Of a DNA stretch of 64,000 nucleotides, positions 63,502 through 64,000 are shown piece by piece (position 1 is the first letter of the stretch; every line of letters begins with the position of its first letter). The position numbers and the translations under genes are program-made. The notes below the pieces were generated by a model. It was not told where the DNA came from and did not search any database. It saw only the letters and a program-made list of their open reading frames with translations. The stretch is from Craspedostauros australis (Eukaryota; Bacillariophyta; Bacillariophyceae; Mastogloiales; Achnanthaceae): positions 1,240,001-1,304,000 of the forward strand of contig JAMXDE010000015.1 in NCBI GenBank assembly GCA_026770025.1, given 5' to 3'.

Positions 63502-64000
63502 ATGAGTCCTGGATACGTTTGTTGTCGATTGAAACGCGAATGGTGTCACCATCGTCATCGCCATCACCCTCTCGACAAAACGTGAGAAACGCCTCCGATG
63601 TCCACCAAAGAAGTCATCGTTGTGGATCTGTCACATCGTGGTGGATTCTTCGCATCGTGGAGAATTCGTCACATTGCGGATCCACCCATTGCGGTCGTTC
63701 GATGACATCCAACTGCCGAAGAACTGTATCGATCGGAGTAGTATCACGGTTGACTCCCCCAAGACCATCACAGAGGGATGTACTCATATTACAAACTATG
63801 GTATCACATGAAGAGGGACAACTGCACAGCGTGGCCAAGTTGGGCACCATCGAAGGTCGTATCATGTGAGCGAGCGAGCCAGCTTCGGATCGTGATGTGC
63901 CTGTCCACGGTCGTACCATACCATATCATACCATCGCACAGGATGTCATACACTGTGGTGGAACTGCGCAAGTCCATGCAGGCATGTTGACTGACGACAC
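63502..64000 (+). repeat. Leader module 5, cut by the window edge
   Basis: Follows the other leaders base for base with small indels up to TTGACTGACGACAC at the right edge. In the other units this point lies about 140-180 bases before the LRR-like ATG, so a fifth gene is expected just outside. Confidence 0.75.

Larger units (their letters stand above)
46948..64000. repeat. Tandem array of LRR-like gene units
   Basis: Four complete units plus the start of a fifth. The landmark ATGAGTCCTGGATACGT recurs at 46948, 50315, 55208, 60044 and 63502. Spacing is 3.4, 4.9, 4.8 and 3.5 kb. Units 1 and 4 carry an FAD monooxygenase pseudogene after the LRR-like gene; units 2 and 3 carry the tail-anchored Ser/Asp-rich gene plus a short 5' remnant of the FAD gene. 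Confidence 0.9.

Noticed and set aside
1-64000. Transposons, virus-derived elements, tRNA or rRNA genes, CRISPR arrays
   Set aside because: I looked for transposase, reverse transcriptase, integrase and capsid motifs, long terminal repeats, tRNA T-arm motifs and regularly spaced repeats and saw none. Faint or highly decayed elements could be missed by eye.

Overview
The window is nuclear DNA of a eukaryotic microbe, most likely a diatom or a close stramenopile relative. The support is gene-family content: a DUF6824 protein joined to a Sec14/CRAL-TRIO-like region, a helicase-associated (HA) repeat protein without a helicase, a plant-type purple acid phosphatase, a pheophytinase-like hydrolase and a golgin of the TMF family. 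Genes are spaced, lie on both strands, have few short GT..AG introns, and are rich in Asp, Ser and Asn homopolymer runs. There are no operons, bacterial ribosome-binding sites, rRNA genes or CRISPR arrays, and I recognised no transposon or virus-derived element.

Left part (1-46 kb): single-copy genes. In order: a large C2/DEP/MCTP-C-like membrane protein (+, 1475-5452); a small tail-anchored protein (-, about 6.1-6.5 kb); a roughly 4 kb stretch without a convincing gene; an HA-domain protein (+, 10465-12777); a two-exon TMF1-like golgin (+, 14077-17863); a multi-exon pheophytinase-like alpha/beta hydrolase (+, 18656-about 20.5 kb); two very similar STAND/COG3899-type ATPases (-, 20944-24948 and 29763-33563) with a purple acid phosphatase gene between them (-, 26519-29167); an ankyrin-repeat protein (+, 35100-36113) followed by a decayed ankyrin fragment; an acidic single-span membrane protein (-, 37157-38167); a two-exon type I membrane protein with a 96-bp internal repeat and a WxW acidic motif in its tail (+, 39481-41696); the CRAL-TRIO/DUF6824 protein (-, 42224-43846); and an SDR dehydrogenase (-, 44672-45760).

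Right part (about 46.9 kb to the window end): an accessory tandem array. Each unit has a conserved leader of about 640-670 bp, then a plus-strand leucine-rich-repeat-like gene of 427-465 codons (four copies: 47582, 50990, 55879, 60687), then a minus-strand partner. In units 1 and 4 the partner is a decayed FAD monooxygenase pseudogene. In units 2 and 3 it is a Ser/Asp-rich tail-anchored protein (intact at 57642-59267, frameshifted at 52776-54436), with only the 5' scrap of the FAD gene left behind it. A fifth leader runs off the right edge, so a fifth LRR-like gene probably starts about 140-180 bp beyond the window. The ancestral unit looks like a divergent FAD-monooxygenase/LRR gene pair sharing one intergenic region, later multiplied and partly replaced.

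The left-hand genes fit ordinary membrane-traffic, lipid, phosphate, chlorophyll-turnover and signalling roles. The LRR array and the duplicated ATPases are the fast-evolving part and the best place to look for an undescribed recognition or signalling system. All family calls come from motifs read by eye; no database search was run.
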